Source of the DNA: Gordonia terrae
GTDB taxonomy: Bacteria; Actinomycetota; Actinomycetes; Mycobacteriales; Mycobacteriaceae
DNA: 64,000 nt
Direction: 5' to 3'
NCBI RefSeq assembly: GCF_001698225.1
Contig: NZ_CP016594.1
Coordinates: forward strand, 3,658,001-3,722,000
Below are positions 20,523-28,967 of this stretch, in pieces. The notes below the pieces were generated by a model, which searched no databases, had not been told where the DNA came from, and saw only the letters and a list, made by a program, of their open reading frames with translations. The first letter of the stretch is position 1; each line of letters starts with the position of its first letter. The position numbers were made by a program, and so were the translations under genes.

Positions 20523-22168
20523 TCCACACCCACCTGGATGAGATCGGCGCGCTGCCCGGTGCGATACACCGCCAGTTCGATACCCGGGTAACTGCGCCGC
20601 ATCTGCTCGCCCACGGCCTCGAGGGCGGCCTCGTCGACGTCGACACCGGCGAGCACTGTCACGAGTTCACCTCCGGTGGAGAGCATGAGGTCGACGAGGG
20701 CGGTGCACGCCGACGTCTGATCCGGCGCGACCACGAGAACGTCGTCGCCGATCAGTCCCAGCACGTCGCCGACATCGCTCATCCCGGCCAGCGTCATCAT
20801 CCTCGTCGTCGCCGACTGCAGCGATCCCCAGCGCGCACCGGCAGCCGCCTCGGCCATCGCGTAGGCGTCGACGTCGGGCACCTCACTCGGATCGTGCACG
20901 GCGAGGGCCGCCAGACACTGGGTCATCGACGAGGTCGGCAGCATGAGCACCGAACGCTGGTTGGACCGCACCTCGGTGGCCACCGTGACGAGGTCCTGCG
21001 AGGTCAGCGCTCCGTTGGCCATCACGACGACATGCCCACTGTCGGTGTCGCGGATCGCCTGCCCCAATTCGTGCGCGGAGAGACCGTCGTCGGCGCGCAG
21101 CACGACAGCACCGGCCTCGCCGAACAGTTCGGCCGCGCCGTCACCGGACACGACGACCACGACAGCACGCTTGTGCCGGGGCGGCGGTTCCGCCGAATCC
21201 GCCTGCGCTCGAATGGCATCGAGGGCGAAGCAGCTGATCCGGATGTCCGAGAGCTGCCCGATGCCCGCGCCGGCCTCCACCGCCGCACCCGGCTCGCAGG
21301 TGTGCACGTGCACCGAGAACCGTTCGCCCTCACCGCTGGAACTGTCACCGACGATCACCACCGCGTCGCCGAGGTCGTCGAGTCGTGCGCGGAGTTCGGC
21401 GATCTGCTCGCCGGCCGCCCCGTCGAGGAGGTACATGACCTCGAAGTCCTGGTCGCTGCCGTCGACGCAGCTGTCGTCCGGCCCGTGTCCGAGGGTGGTG
21501 CTGTCGGTGAGGATGCCCCGGTAACGGCGCCGACGGTGAGAGACGCCGGTGATCACCTTGACCATGGCGTCGACGATCGCGAGGAATCCGCGTCCGCCCG
21601 CGTCCACCACGCCGGCGTTAGCGAGCACCGACAGCTGTTCCGGAGTGCGTTCGAGTGCCTCGGCGCAGTCGTCGGCGACCGCGCGCACCTGGTCGGCAGG
21701 CGACTCGTTCTCGTGTGCCGCGGCCGCCTCGGCTGCCACCCGTACCAGGGTGAGGACCGTGCCCTCGCGCGGTTCGCTCACCGCGCGGGTCGCCGCGAGC
21801 GAACCGAGGCGGAGTCCCAGCGTCGACAGTTCGGCGAAGGTCAGCGCATCCGTGTCGCCGAGGATCTCGGCACCGTCCGCGAGCCCGACGAGGACCTGGG
21901 AGAGGATGATCCCCGAGTTGCCGCGCGCCTGCGCGACCGCACCGTCGGCCATCGCGCGCGCCACCTCGGGCAGGGATGCGTCGGGCGGGGTCCTCTCGAC
22001 CGCCTCGGCCGCCGCACGCATCGTGAAGAGCATGTTGCTGCCGGTGTCCGAATCCGGGATCGGGAAGACGTTGAGGTCGTTGATCTCGCCGCGCAGCGAT
22101 TCGAGCTGCTCGACCGAGGTACGGGCCCAGTCGCGCAGCAACTGCGGGTTGACGGTGCGGGCGATCAC
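20519..22168 (-). CDS. DAK2-domain protein, FakA/YloV-like fatty acid kinase
   Basis: About 549 residues. The N-terminal DAK2 domain (about 1-205) contains [19 protein letters not shown], the Mg-ADP site, and [19 protein letters not shown] long middle region and a C-terminal DegV-like domain (about 340-549) follow. FakA proteins phosphorylate fatty acids presented by DegV/FakB proteins; degV at 6309-7169 is a candidate partner. The open frame extends to 22432, but the family start is a GTG ([11 protein letters not shown]) preceded by GAGAAAGAG. The coordinate is set by frame. The stop overlaps the recG start. Confidence 0.85.
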
Positions 22169-22318
22169 ACGGGAACTCTTTCTCGCAGACGCGGCGCGCG
22201 ACGGGCAGTGCTCTCGCGGGCGACGTGACCGGCTGGTGAGGTTGTGTGCAAGGTTACTCGGGGTGTCCGACCGTGCGGCGCGACCGATCGGGTCCGCGTG
22301 CGGCGAGTCGGCCCGGAT

Positions 22319-22348
22319 TTGGTCACGTACCCACGACCTGGTTATCCT
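22319..22348 (+). promoter_or_regulatory. Putative promoter for rpmB
   Basis: TTGGTC (22319-22324) and TATCCT (22343-22348) are spaced by 18 bases, giving a leader of about 100 bases before rpmB. The gap between the DAK2 gene and rpmB is otherwise featureless. Confidence 0.35.
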
Positions 22349-22451
22349 TGCAGGGTTGCCTTTCGCCTCGGCCGCGCACACCTTCCGGTGGTGCCGATCG
22401 GTTCGAGAGGCTGACCACCAGACCATGATCATCTACCAAGGGAGTTCGACG

Positions 22452-22643
22452 ATGGCTGCCGTCTGCGATATTTGCGGCAAGGGCCCGGGCTTCGGCAAGT
22501 CGGTTTCTCACTCGCACCGCCGTACCAACCGACGCTGGAACCCGAACATCCAGTCCGTTCGCGTGGAGGTCGCCCCCGGCAACCGCAAGCGCAAGAACGT
22601 CTGCACCTCCTGCCTGAAGGCCGGCAAGACCGCAGCTGTCTGA
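22452..22643 (+). CDS. rpmB: 50S ribosomal protein L28, zinc-binding type
   Basis: A 63-residue bL28. The sequence begins [20 protein letters not shown], and a second CxxC (CTSC) lies near residue 51. The two CxxC pairs form the zinc ribbon of the C+ paralogue, which is replaced by a zinc-free copy under zinc starvation in many actinobacteria. GGGAG lies just upstream of the ATG. It stands divergent from the DAK2/recG operon, a conserved arrangement. The identity is certain; regulation by zinc is only suggested by the cysteine content. Confidence 0.96.
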   Translation: MAAVCDICGKGPGFGKSVSHSHRRTNRRWNPNIQSVRVEVAPGNRKRKNVCTSCLKAGKTAAV

Positions 22644-22752
22644 TCTTCCGCACCCGTCCGCGGGTGAGGTGTCCGAGAGCACGAGACCCGATGCCACGAG
22701 CGCAAGCTCCCCGGCGTCGGGTCTTTGTCGTGTGCGCGATAGGGTTTCGCGC

Positions 22753-23589
22753 ATGGCCTCACCGAACCCCGCCACCCCCGCCGCCGACTCCGCCGCCGGG
22801 GAGAACTCCGATGCCCTGGTGACCGAGAACAACGGCGTCCTCACCGTCGCGGTCTCGACCGCGGGTGCAGGCAACTCACTCGACGACGACGCGCTCGCCG
22901 CCGGCACGCAGGCTCTCCGTGAGGTCGCGCGCGGCCGTCGGGACGTCGGAGCCGTACTGCTCGTCGGGCTGGGCAAGAACTTCTGCGCAGGCGGGAACGT
23001 GCGTGCCTTCGCCGGCGCGGACGACCGCCCGACCTATCTCCGCGAGATCGCGGACAACTTCCATCAGCTCGTCGGCGCCCTCCACGAGGCCGACCGCCCC
23101 GTCGTCGTCGCCGCCAAGGGTTGGGCCGCCGGTGCAGGCATGTCGCTGGTCCTGCACGCCGACGTGGCCATCGGCGGCCCGTCCACGAGACTCCGGCCCG
23201 CCTACCGCGGCATCGGTCTGACGCCCGACGGTGGACTCACCTGGACACTCCCGCGCGCGGTCGGCGCCGCTCGCGCCCGACAGATCATCCTGACCGACCG
23301 CGTCATCACCGCGGAGGAGGCCCTGCAGTGGGGGCTGCTGTCGGAGATCGTCGCCGACGACGAGGTCGAGACGGCCGCGCGGACGGCAGCCGAGACCATC
23401 GCGTCCGGCCCTCGTGGCGCCGACGCCGCCACGAGGCATCTGCTCGCCGTCTCCGCGGACACCACGCTGGTCGAGCACCTCGCCCTCGAAGCCCGCTCGA
23501 TCTCCGAACGGTCGGGGCTGCCCGAGGGCATCGAAGGTGTCGACGCCTTCGTCGGCAAGCGCGCACCGGACTTCACGCGCACCCGCTGA
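22753..23589 (+). CDS. Enoyl-CoA hydratase/isomerase family protein
   Basis: A 278-residue crotonase-fold protein. NFCAGGNVRAF and GWAAGAGMSLVLHADVAIG form the two oxyanion-hole segments, and YRGIGLTPDGGLTWTLPRAVG follows. The second catalytic glutamate common in hydratases is replaced by Asp-Gly in that last segment, so an isomerase or another crotonase reaction is as likely as hydration. The ATG at 22753 begins an Ala/Pro/Ser-rich tail of about 20 residues. It lies on the plus strand between rpmB and convergent ung. No pathway partner is adjacent. Confidence 0.82.
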   Translation: MASPNPATPAADSAAGENSDALVTENNGVLTVAVSTAGAGNSLDDDALAAGTQALREVARGRRDVGAVLLVGLGKNFCAGGNVRAFAGADDRPTYLREIADNFHQLVGALHEADRPVVVAAKGWAAGAGMSLVLHADVAIGGPSTRLRPAYRGIGLTPDGGLTWTLPRAVGAARARQIILTDRVITAEEALQWGLLSEIVADDEVETAARTAAETIASGPRGADAATRHLLAVSADTTLVEHLALEARSISERSGLPEGIEGVDAFVGKRAPDFTRTR

Positions 23590-23598
23590 GCCGACACC

Positions 23599-23636
23599 GC
23601 TCCCTGAGGTGCGAGCGAAGCGAGCCTCGAAGGGTC
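23599..23636. repeat. Dispersed intergenic repeat, copy A
   Basis: A 38-base element runs from GCTCCCTGAGGTGCGAG through CGAAGCGAGCCTCGAAGG to GTC. It recurs with a short insertion at 62677-62721 in this window. It lies between two convergent genes and abuts the ung stop codon, so it may double as a terminator. Confidence 0.7.
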
Positions 23637-24318
23637 AGGGCAGGCGCCACTCCACCGGCTCGGCACCGAGATCGAGCAATTCCTCGTTGGCCCGGCTGAA
23701 GGGTCGTGAGCCGAAGAACCCGCGCGAGGCGGACAGCGGCGAGGGGTGCGCCGACATGATGGTCGGTACGTCGGGAAGCCACTTCTCCAGACCCGCGGCG
23801 TCCCGGCCCCACAGGATCGCGACGAGTGGTTCGTCGCGAGCCGCGAGTGCCTTGATGGCGCACTCGGTCACCTCCTCCCAGCCCTTGCCGCGGTGCGAGG
23901 CAGGCTCCCCCGGGGCCACCGTGAGCACACGGTTGAGCAGGAGCACGCCGTTGTCCGCCCAGGGCGTGAGATCACCGGTGGTCGGTGTCGGATAGCCCAG
24001 ATCCGCGCAGTACTCGGTGTAGATGTTCGTCAGCGAGCGCGGGATCGGACGCACGTCGGGAGCCACCGAAAAGCTCAGCCCGACTGCGTGTCCGGGCGTC
24101 GGATACGGATCCTGCCCGACGATGAGGACGCGTACGTCCTCGAGCGGACGGGTGAACGCCCGCAGGACATGTTGTCCCGCAGGAAGATAGCGGCGTCCCT
24201 CAGCGATCTCCGTACGCAGGAACCGGCCCATCTCGGTGATGATGGGCTCCACCGGGGCCAACGCCTGCGCCCAGCCCGGGTCGATCAGTTCGGCGAGCGG
24301 TTTGGGTGGTGCGGTCAC
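23635..24318 (-). CDS. ung: Uracil-DNA glycosylase, family 1
   Basis: Ung removes uracil from DNA. The 227-residue protein carries the catalytic water-activating [17 protein letters not shown] motif and the C-terminal [17 protein letters not shown] with its Leu-intercalation loop. [12 protein letters not shown] is also typical. It starts at GTG preceded by GGAGG. It follows the gamma carbonic anhydrase and thiL genes on the same strand, as in mycobacteria. Its 3' end touches the dispersed repeat at 23599. Confidence 0.96.
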   Translation of the reverse strand: MTAPPKPLAELIDPGWAQALAPVEPIITEMGRFLRTEIAEGRRYLPAGQHVLRAFTRPLEDVRVLIVGQDPYPTPGHAVGLSFSVAPDVRPIPRSLTNIYTEYCADLGYPTPTTGDLTPWADNGVLLLNRVLTVAPGEPASHRGKGWEEVTECAIKALAARDEPLVAILWGRDAAGLEKWLPDVPTIMSAHPSPLSASRGFFGSRPFSRANEELLDLGAEPVEWRLP

Positions 24319-24344
24319 TCGATTGCCTCCGTCGTGCGCGGTCG

Positions 24345-24866
24345 TCAGTCCAGTCGTTTGAGCGCGGTGCGGTAATGCTGCGCGTTCTGGAAGTACATCT
24401 CACAGTTCAGGTCGGTGTGCCCCTCGGGAACCTCGTAGCCGTCACGGAGCCGTGCCGGCACACCGAGCGCCATCCGTCGCGGCGGCACGTCGAACTTGAA
24501 GGGCACCACCGCGCCGGCGCCCACGATCGCGCCGTCACCGACGGTCGACCCGTTCAGGACCACCGATCCCGAGGCGATGAGGCAATCGTCACCGATCGTC
24601 GCACCCTCGATGTGCGCGTTGTGACCGACGACGCATCGCTCGCCGATCACCGTCGGTTCGAGGACCGTGCAGTGGATGACGGTGCCGTCCTGGATGTTGC
24701 TGCGCGCGCCCACGGTGATGGTCCCGTAGTCACCCCGCAGGACCGCGCCCGGCCACACCGACACGCCATCGCCCAGGGTGACCGCACCGATCACGACCGC
24801 ATCCGGGTGCACGTAGGTGTCCTGTCCCAGGACCGGTTCTCGATCGTCGAGTGCGTAGATCGCCAT
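24345..24866 (-). CDS. Gamma carbonic anhydrase family protein
   Basis: A 173-residue left-handed beta-helix protein with hexapeptide repeats over most of its length (for example [21 protein letters not shown]). Histidines in VIHCTVLEP and [10 protein letters not shown] occupy the zinc-ligand pattern (H, then H-x4-H type) of gamma carbonic anhydrases. The group is often annotated as PaaY or ferripyochelin-binding-like, and activity is not always demonstrated. It starts six bases after TAGAGT, so it is probably leaderless, and that hexamer includes the thiL stop codon. It lies between thiL and ung on the same strand. Confidence 0.85.
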   Translation of the reverse strand: MAIYALDDREPVLGQDTYVHPDAVVIGAVTLGDGVSVWPGAVLRGDYGTITVGARSNIQDGTVIHCTVLEPTVIGERCVVGHNAHIEGATIGDDCLIASGSVVLNGSTVGDGAIVGAGAVVPFKFDVPPRRMALGVPARLRDGYEVPEGHTDLNCEMYFQNAQHYRTALKRLD

Positions 24867-24872
24867 GAGGCG

Positions 24873-24878
24873 ACTCTA
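24873..24878 (-). promoter_or_regulatory. -10 hexamer TAGAGT overlapping the thiL stop codon
   Basis: On the minus strand TAGAGT is followed by six bases and then the ATG of the gamma carbonic anhydrase gene. The TAG of the hexamer is also the thiL stop codon (24876-24878). Confidence 0.45.
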
Positions 24879-25916
24879 GTGGGGTGTCGGATCGGCGAAG
24901 GACTGCCACCCGTGCAGGTCCGGTCCGTCGGGCCCGCCGACGCGCCGGTCGTCGACCCAGACCTCGGGAGCCGATGACGACGCCGGACCGACCGAGCCGA
25001 TGACGGTCCAGCCCGGGGGCACCGCCGCCGCCTCGAACGAGGCGAGAAGATGATGGTCCTCGCCCCCGGCGAGGAGCCACCGCGCGACGTCCACCCCGAG
25101 CGCACCGGCCGCATCGACCAGATCGGGGCGTCGCGGCACGGCACCGGACTCCACGGTCATCGCGAGCCCCGCGGCCCTCGACATCGTGAGCAGTTCTTCG
25201 ACGAGACCGTCGGAGATGTCGGTCATGGCGTGCGCGCCCGCAGCCGCGGCGACCGGCCCCTGGCCGAGGTCGGGAGCCGGCACGCGATGCAGCGCAACGA
25301 GTTCCGGCCAATCGCTCTCGGCCGCACGCGGATCGGACAACACCGCGAGCCCCGCCGCACTGGCCCCGAGCGGACCACTCACCGCGAGGACGTCACCCGT
25401 TCGAGCGCCACCGAGTGACACCGGACGACGACCCTCCAGGGCACCGACCGCGGTGACACTCACCACCACCTGCCCGGCCGCGACGAGATCGCCGCCCAGC
25501 ACTCGCGCACCCAGTTCGTGCGCAGCGTGCACCACCCCGTCGTTGAGGTCGAGGACCACGCCGACCGGCGTCTCCGCCGGACACGCGATGGATACGACGA
25601 GACCCGTTGTGCGCCCGCCCATCGCGGCGACATCGGCCGAACTCTGCACCACCGCGCGGGCACCGACCTGGTCGGGCGTCGACCAGTCGAACCGAAAATG
25701 GCGGCCCTCGACGACGGTGTCGGTGCTGATCACCGCCGACCCGCCGATGTCGAGAACGGCTGCGTCGTCACCCGATCCGATCACGATGTCGTGGGCCGGC
25801 TCGCCGGTTGTCGCGGACGCGGTCAGCGCGGCGATCACCGCGCGCTCACCGATCGCACCGACCGTGTCGGTCCGGTCGATCGGGCGGTGGGGGCGACCGG
25901 TCTCCTCGAAGGTCAC
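24876..25916 (-). CDS. thiL: Thiamine-monophosphate kinase
   Basis: ThiL phosphorylates thiamine monophosphate to the diphosphate cofactor. The 346-residue protein belongs to the PurM/ThiL superfamily. IGSGDDAAVLD is the Mg-ATP-binding segment, ISTDTVVEGRHFRFDW the second aspartate region, and MTDISDGLVEELLTM the substrate region. Translation starts at a GTG (25916) preceded by AGGAAAGG at good spacing; the ORF could otherwise extend to 25967. Upstream and divergent lies the small Lrp-type sensor gene. The order thiL-gamma carbonic anhydrase-ung is similar to other Mycobacteriales. Confidence 0.94.
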   Translation of the reverse strand: MTFEETGRPHRPIDRTDTVGAIGERAVIAALTASATTGEPAHDIVIGSGDDAAVLDIGGSAVISTDTVVEGRHFRFDWSTPDQVGARAVVQSSADVAAMGGRTTGLVVSIACPAETPVGVVLDLNDGVVHAAHELGARVLGGDLVAAGQVVVSVTAVGALEGRRPVSLGGARTGDVLAVSGPLGASAAGLAVLSDPRAAESDWPELVALHRVPAPDLGQGPVAAAAGAHAMTDISDGLVEELLTMSRAAGLAMTVESGAVPRRPDLVDAAGALGVDVARWLLAGGEDHHLLASFEAAAVPPGWTVIGSVGPASSSAPEVWVDDRRVGGPDGPDLHGWQSFADPTPH

Positions 25917-26061
25917 TCGTGGGCCTTTCCTCTTCCGGTCGCGCACGCACGGGGTTGTCGGTGACAATGTGTGCCACAGTGTATTGGGCCGCCGGGCGCG
26001 GCCGGTTCGCAGCAGACCCGGACTGCCCGGAGTCGAACACTGCCCGACGGAGAGGATGCCC

Positions 26062-26301
26062 GTGGTTCAGGCATACATACTGATCCAGACCGAGGTCGGC
26101 AGGGCCGCACTCGCGGCGGCGACGATCGCCGAGATCGCCGGCGTCGCCTCGTCGGAAGAGGTCAGTGGGCCGTATGACGTGATCGTCCGGGTCGATGCGG
26201 CCGATGCCACGCACCTGACCGACAACGTCGTTCCGCAGATCCAGAAGGTCGACGGCATCACCCGCACCCTGACCTGCCCGGTGGTCACGAAGACGCGCTG
26301 A
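26062..26301 (+). CDS. Stand-alone Lrp/AsnC ligand-binding (RAM) domain protein
   Basis: A 79-residue protein equal to the C-terminal effector domain of Lrp/AsnC regulators, without the DNA-binding half: VQAYILIQTEVGRAALAAA, then GPYDVIVRVDAADA. Such stand-alone RAM proteins form beta-sandwich oligomers that bind amino acids. The GGAGAGG ribosome-binding site fits the GTG at 26062 better than the ATG at 26056, which would sit directly against it. It is divergent from thiL and is followed by the DUF3515 gene. What it regulates, if anything, is unknown. Confidence 0.8.
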   Translation: MVQAYILIQTEVGRAALAAATIAEIAGVASSEEVSGPYDVIVRVDAADATHLTDNVVPQIQKVDGITRTLTCPVVTKTR

Positions 26302-26369
26302 CCGGTCACCCGCCGGCCATCGGCGTCCGCGACAGGTCCCCGCGCGCGGGGCCGACCGGGGGGCTCTCC

Positions 26370-26375
26370 TACTGT
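26370..26375 (+). promoter_or_regulatory. -10 hexamer TACTGT for leaderless DUF3515 gene
   Basis: TACTGT is followed by six bases and then the GTG start at 26382. Confidence 0.4.
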
Positions 26376-26381
26376 TGTGGG

Positions 26382-26990
26382 GTGACGTCAGCAGGTTCGG
26401 ATGACACCCCGCAGAGCCCCGTCGGCGACGATCCCGGCGACGACCCCGCTGCCGAGGACACCCCGCGGTACGGCGGTGGCGGCCGGCTCAGCCCGGCACT
26501 CGTCGCGACGCTGGTGGCCATCCCCGTGATGGTGATCGCCGGATTCATCGTGTTCGCCGCGTTGCGACCCGACCCGGTGACCCCGATCGAGTCCTACGAC
26601 GCCGCCGGGCCGGTCTCGGAGGAGTGCACCCGTCTCCTCGCCGAAGCCCCGGACACCTTCGAGGGGTTCGGCACGAAAGAGGTCTCCGGAGATCGCGCGA
26701 CGTGGCCTGCGACGGACTCCGGCGACGACATGACTTTGCGCTGTGGCGTGACCCGACCGGCGGAGCTGTCTCCCACGAGCAATCTGCAGGAGATCCACGC
26801 CGCCGACCAGGCCGGCGTCCAGTGGTTCATCACCGACACGGTCGCCGGGTCGGGGCAGGCCTACGTGTGCGTCGACCACCGGCCCTACGTCGCGATGTGG
26901 ATCCCGGCGAACGCAGGCAACGGCCCCATCACCGACATCTCGGGCGTGATCGACCGCACCCTCGAACGGGGACCACTCGACTTCGGCTGA
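26382..26990 (+). CDS. DUF3515 membrane-anchored protein
   Basis: A 202-residue protein. An acidic, Pro-rich cytoplasmic N-terminus (about 1-35) precedes one membrane helix (about 39-60, ALVATLVAIPVMVIAGFIVF) and an extracytoplasmic DUF3515 domain with cysteines in SEECTRLLAEAP, MTLRCGVTRP and AYVCVDHRPYVAMWIP. The family is restricted to actinobacteria, and its function is not known. In mycobacteria it lies next to D-alanine-D-alanine ligase and gpsA; here it is convergent with gpsA directly. The start GTG lies six bases after a TACTGT hexamer, so the mRNA may be leaderless. Confidence 0.85.
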   Translation: MTSAGSDDTPQSPVGDDPGDDPAAEDTPRYGGGGRLSPALVATLVAIPVMVIAGFIVFAALRPDPVTPIESYDAAGPVSEECTRLLAEAPDTFEGFGTKEVSGDRATWPATDSGDDMTLRCGVTRPAELSPTSNLQEIHAADQAGVQWFITDTVAGSGQAYVCVDHRPYVAMWIPANAGNGPITDISGVIDRTLERGPLDFG

Positions 26991-27004
26991 TCCGGCGCGC
27001 GGGA

Positions 27005-28012
27005 TCAGTCCCGATAGATCTCCGGCTTGGGGCTGCGGCCCAGCAGCGAGTTGACGGCGTCGGCCACCGACATGCCGTCGTGACACACCTGGTGGACCGC
27101 GTTCGTGAGCGGCATCGGCACCTGATGCCGTTCGGCCAGCGCGCGCACCGAGGAGCACGACTTGACTCCTTCGGCGACCTGCCCGTTGGTGGCCTCCTGA
27201 GCCTGCGCCATGGTGGCCCCTTCACCGAGCCGGGCACCGAACGTGCGGTTGCGCGACAACGGCGAGGAACACGTGGCGACGAGGTCGCCGATCCCGGCCA
27301 GCCCGGCCAGCGTCTCGATCTGCGCGCCCACCGCGACGCCCAGCCGGATCGTCTCCGCGAGCCCGCGGGTGATGATCGTCGCCAGGGTGTTCTGACCGAA
27401 TCCGATCCCGCTCGCCATCCCACAGGCCAGCGCGATGACGTTCTTGGCCGAGCCGCCGATCTCGCATCCGACGACGTCGGTGTTGGTGTACGGCCGGAAG
27501 TACCGCGTGCTGAACGCGCTCTGCAGGGTCACCGCACGCGCCTCGTCGGCACAGGCGATGACCGTCGCCGCGGGCTGGCCCTCCGCGATCTCGCGGGCCA
27601 GGTTCGGGCCCGTCAGCACCGCGATCCGGTCGTCGTCGACGCCGGTCACCTCGGCGATGACCTCGCTCATCCGCAGCAGCGTGTTGGACTCGATGCCCTT
27701 GGCGAGCGACACCAGGGATGCGTCCGAACCGATGTAGGGGGTCCACTGCGTGAGATTGGGACGCAACGACTGCGACGGCACACCGCACACGACGATGTCG
27801 GCACCCATGAGGGCATCGACCGCCGAACTCGTCGCGGTCAGCGCGTCTGGCAGCGTGATGCCCGGTAGGTAGTCGGCGTTGACGTGCTCACTGTTGATCG
27901 CCTCCGCGAGTTCGGGGCGTCGAGCCCAGATCACGGTGTCCGTCCCGGCATCCACGAGGACCTTCGCCACCGAGGTTCCCCAGGAACCCGCTCCCATCAC
28001 CGCCGCGCGCAC
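27005..28012 (-). CDS. gpsA: Glycerol-3-phosphate dehydrogenase [NAD(P)+]
   Basis: GpsA reduces dihydroxyacetone phosphate to sn-glycerol 3-phosphate for phospholipid synthesis. The 335-residue protein has the N-terminal nucleotide-binding motif [15 protein letters not shown], the NAD-site [15 protein letters not shown], and the substrate lysine in [17 protein letters not shown]. The open frame runs back to 28888, but GGGAGG five bases before the GTG at 28012 defines the start and gives the normal length. It is convergent with the DUF3515 gene and divergent from cofC. The usual neighbour ddl is missing from the 14-base gap to DUF3515. Confidence 0.95.
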   Translation of the reverse strand: MRAAVMGAGSWGTSVAKVLVDAGTDTVIWARRPELAEAINSEHVNADYLPGITLPDALTATSSAVDALMGADIVVCGVPSQSLRPNLTQWTPYIGSDASLVSLAKGIESNTLLRMSEVIAEVTGVDDDRIAVLTGPNLAREIAEGQPAATVIACADEARAVTLQSAFSTRYFRPYTNTDVVGCEIGGSAKNVIALACGMASGIGFGQNTLATIITRGLAETIRLGVAVGAQIETLAGLAGIGDLVATCSSPLSRNRTFGARLGEGATMAQAQEATNGQVAEGVKSCSSVRALAERHQVPMPLTNAVHQVCHDGMSVADAVNSLLGRSPKPEIYRD

Positions 28013-28154
28013 CGCAACCTCCCACCGGGCAAGCCCAATTCCGCATTCAGACCGGCGGCCTTCTGGCCGTCCGACCCTGCTCACCCTATGCCCTCGCGGG
28101 TATGACCGACCCGGAATGTCACCGACCACCGGCGGGTGCATCATGATGGTCGGC

Positions 28155-28910
28155 ATGGAACACAGCACTGTCGGCGCGGACGCCGACTCGACGATCGTCG
28201 ACGCGGGGGGCACCGAGCCCGTCGCGACGTCGGTCGCGGCCGTGCTGGCGGTGAAGAGTCTGCATCGCGCGAAGTCGCGGTTGGCCGCGACCCTCTCCAC
28301 CGCGTTCGAGGGCGATGACCCGGTCACCCGCGGTTCGCTCGTCCTCGCGATGTTCCTCGACACCGTCGAGGCTCTCCGCGGTGCGGGGATCTCCCGCATC
28401 GTCGTCGTCAGCCCCGACGACGAGGTCCTCGCCGCGGCCCGACGCTCGGGCATGCGCGGCCTCCGGGAGTCACCGCACGGGGATCCGACACAGGGGCCTC
28501 CCCCGTCCGACGCCGGGCTCAATGCCGCATTCGTCGACGGCGCGCGGTGGGCCGGTGACGCCTGGCCCGACTCGACGGGACTGATGTACGTCCAAGCGGA
28601 CCTGCCCGCCGCGACGAGCACGTCGCTCACCGCCGTGCTGCGCGCGGCGCAGCAGCATCGTTCCAGCTTCCTCACCGACCGCGACGGCACCGGCACCGTC
28701 CTCCTACACGGAACCTTCGTCGACGCCACGACGCCCCGCTTCGGCCCCGGCTCGGCCGCGGCCCATCGATCGGCCGGCGCCGTCGAACTCGATCCCGCGG
28801 GTGTGAACTGGCCCGACCTGCGCACCGACGTCGACACCGCAACGGACCTCGCCGTCGCCCGCGAGCTGGGTCTGGGCCCGCACACCACCGCTGCGCTGCG
28901 TCATCTCTGA
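28155..28910 (+). CDS. fbiD: Phosphoenolpyruvate/2-phospho-L-lactate guanylyltransferase (F420 biosynthesis)
   Basis: The product (about 251 residues) belongs to the CofC/FbiD family, which activates phosphoenolpyruvate or phospholactate with GTP early in coenzyme F420 synthesis. [19 protein letters not shown] is the GTP-binding segment with the KxLxxAKSRL pattern. [18 protein letters not shown] and [13 protein letters not shown] follow, the latter with the metal-binding aspartate. Upstream Met codons at 28143 and 28146 are possible, but CATGAT seven bases before 28155 suggests a leaderless start there. It lies between gpsA and ppk as in mycobacteria (Rv2983, recalled). A split-PPOX protein encoded at 36085 may use F420. 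Confidence 0.87.
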   Translation: MEHSTVGADADSTIVDAGGTEPVATSVAAVLAVKSLHRAKSRLAATLSTAFEGDDPVTRGSLVLAMFLDTVEALRGAGISRIVVVSPDDEVLAAARRSGMRGLRESPHGDPTQGPPPSDAGLNAAFVDGARWAGDAWPDSTGLMYVQADLPAATSTSLTAVLRAAQQHRSSFLTDRDGTGTVLLHGTFVDATTPRFGPGSAAAHRSAGAVELDPAGVNWPDLRTDVDTATDLAVARELGLGPHTTAALRHL

Positions 28911-28967
28911 TCCGTCACACCACACCGATCACCGTCTATCCGGCGGGCGTGTACGGCAAGCACGTCG

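Noticed and set aside
18810..20591. 593-residue plus-strand ORF opposite recG
   Set aside because: Composition is that of a shadow frame, and recG motifs on the other strand are complete.
28013..28888. Long N-terminal extension of gpsA
   Set aside because: The extension is antisense to cofC/fbiD; the GTG at 28012 has a strong ribosome-binding site and gives the normal length.
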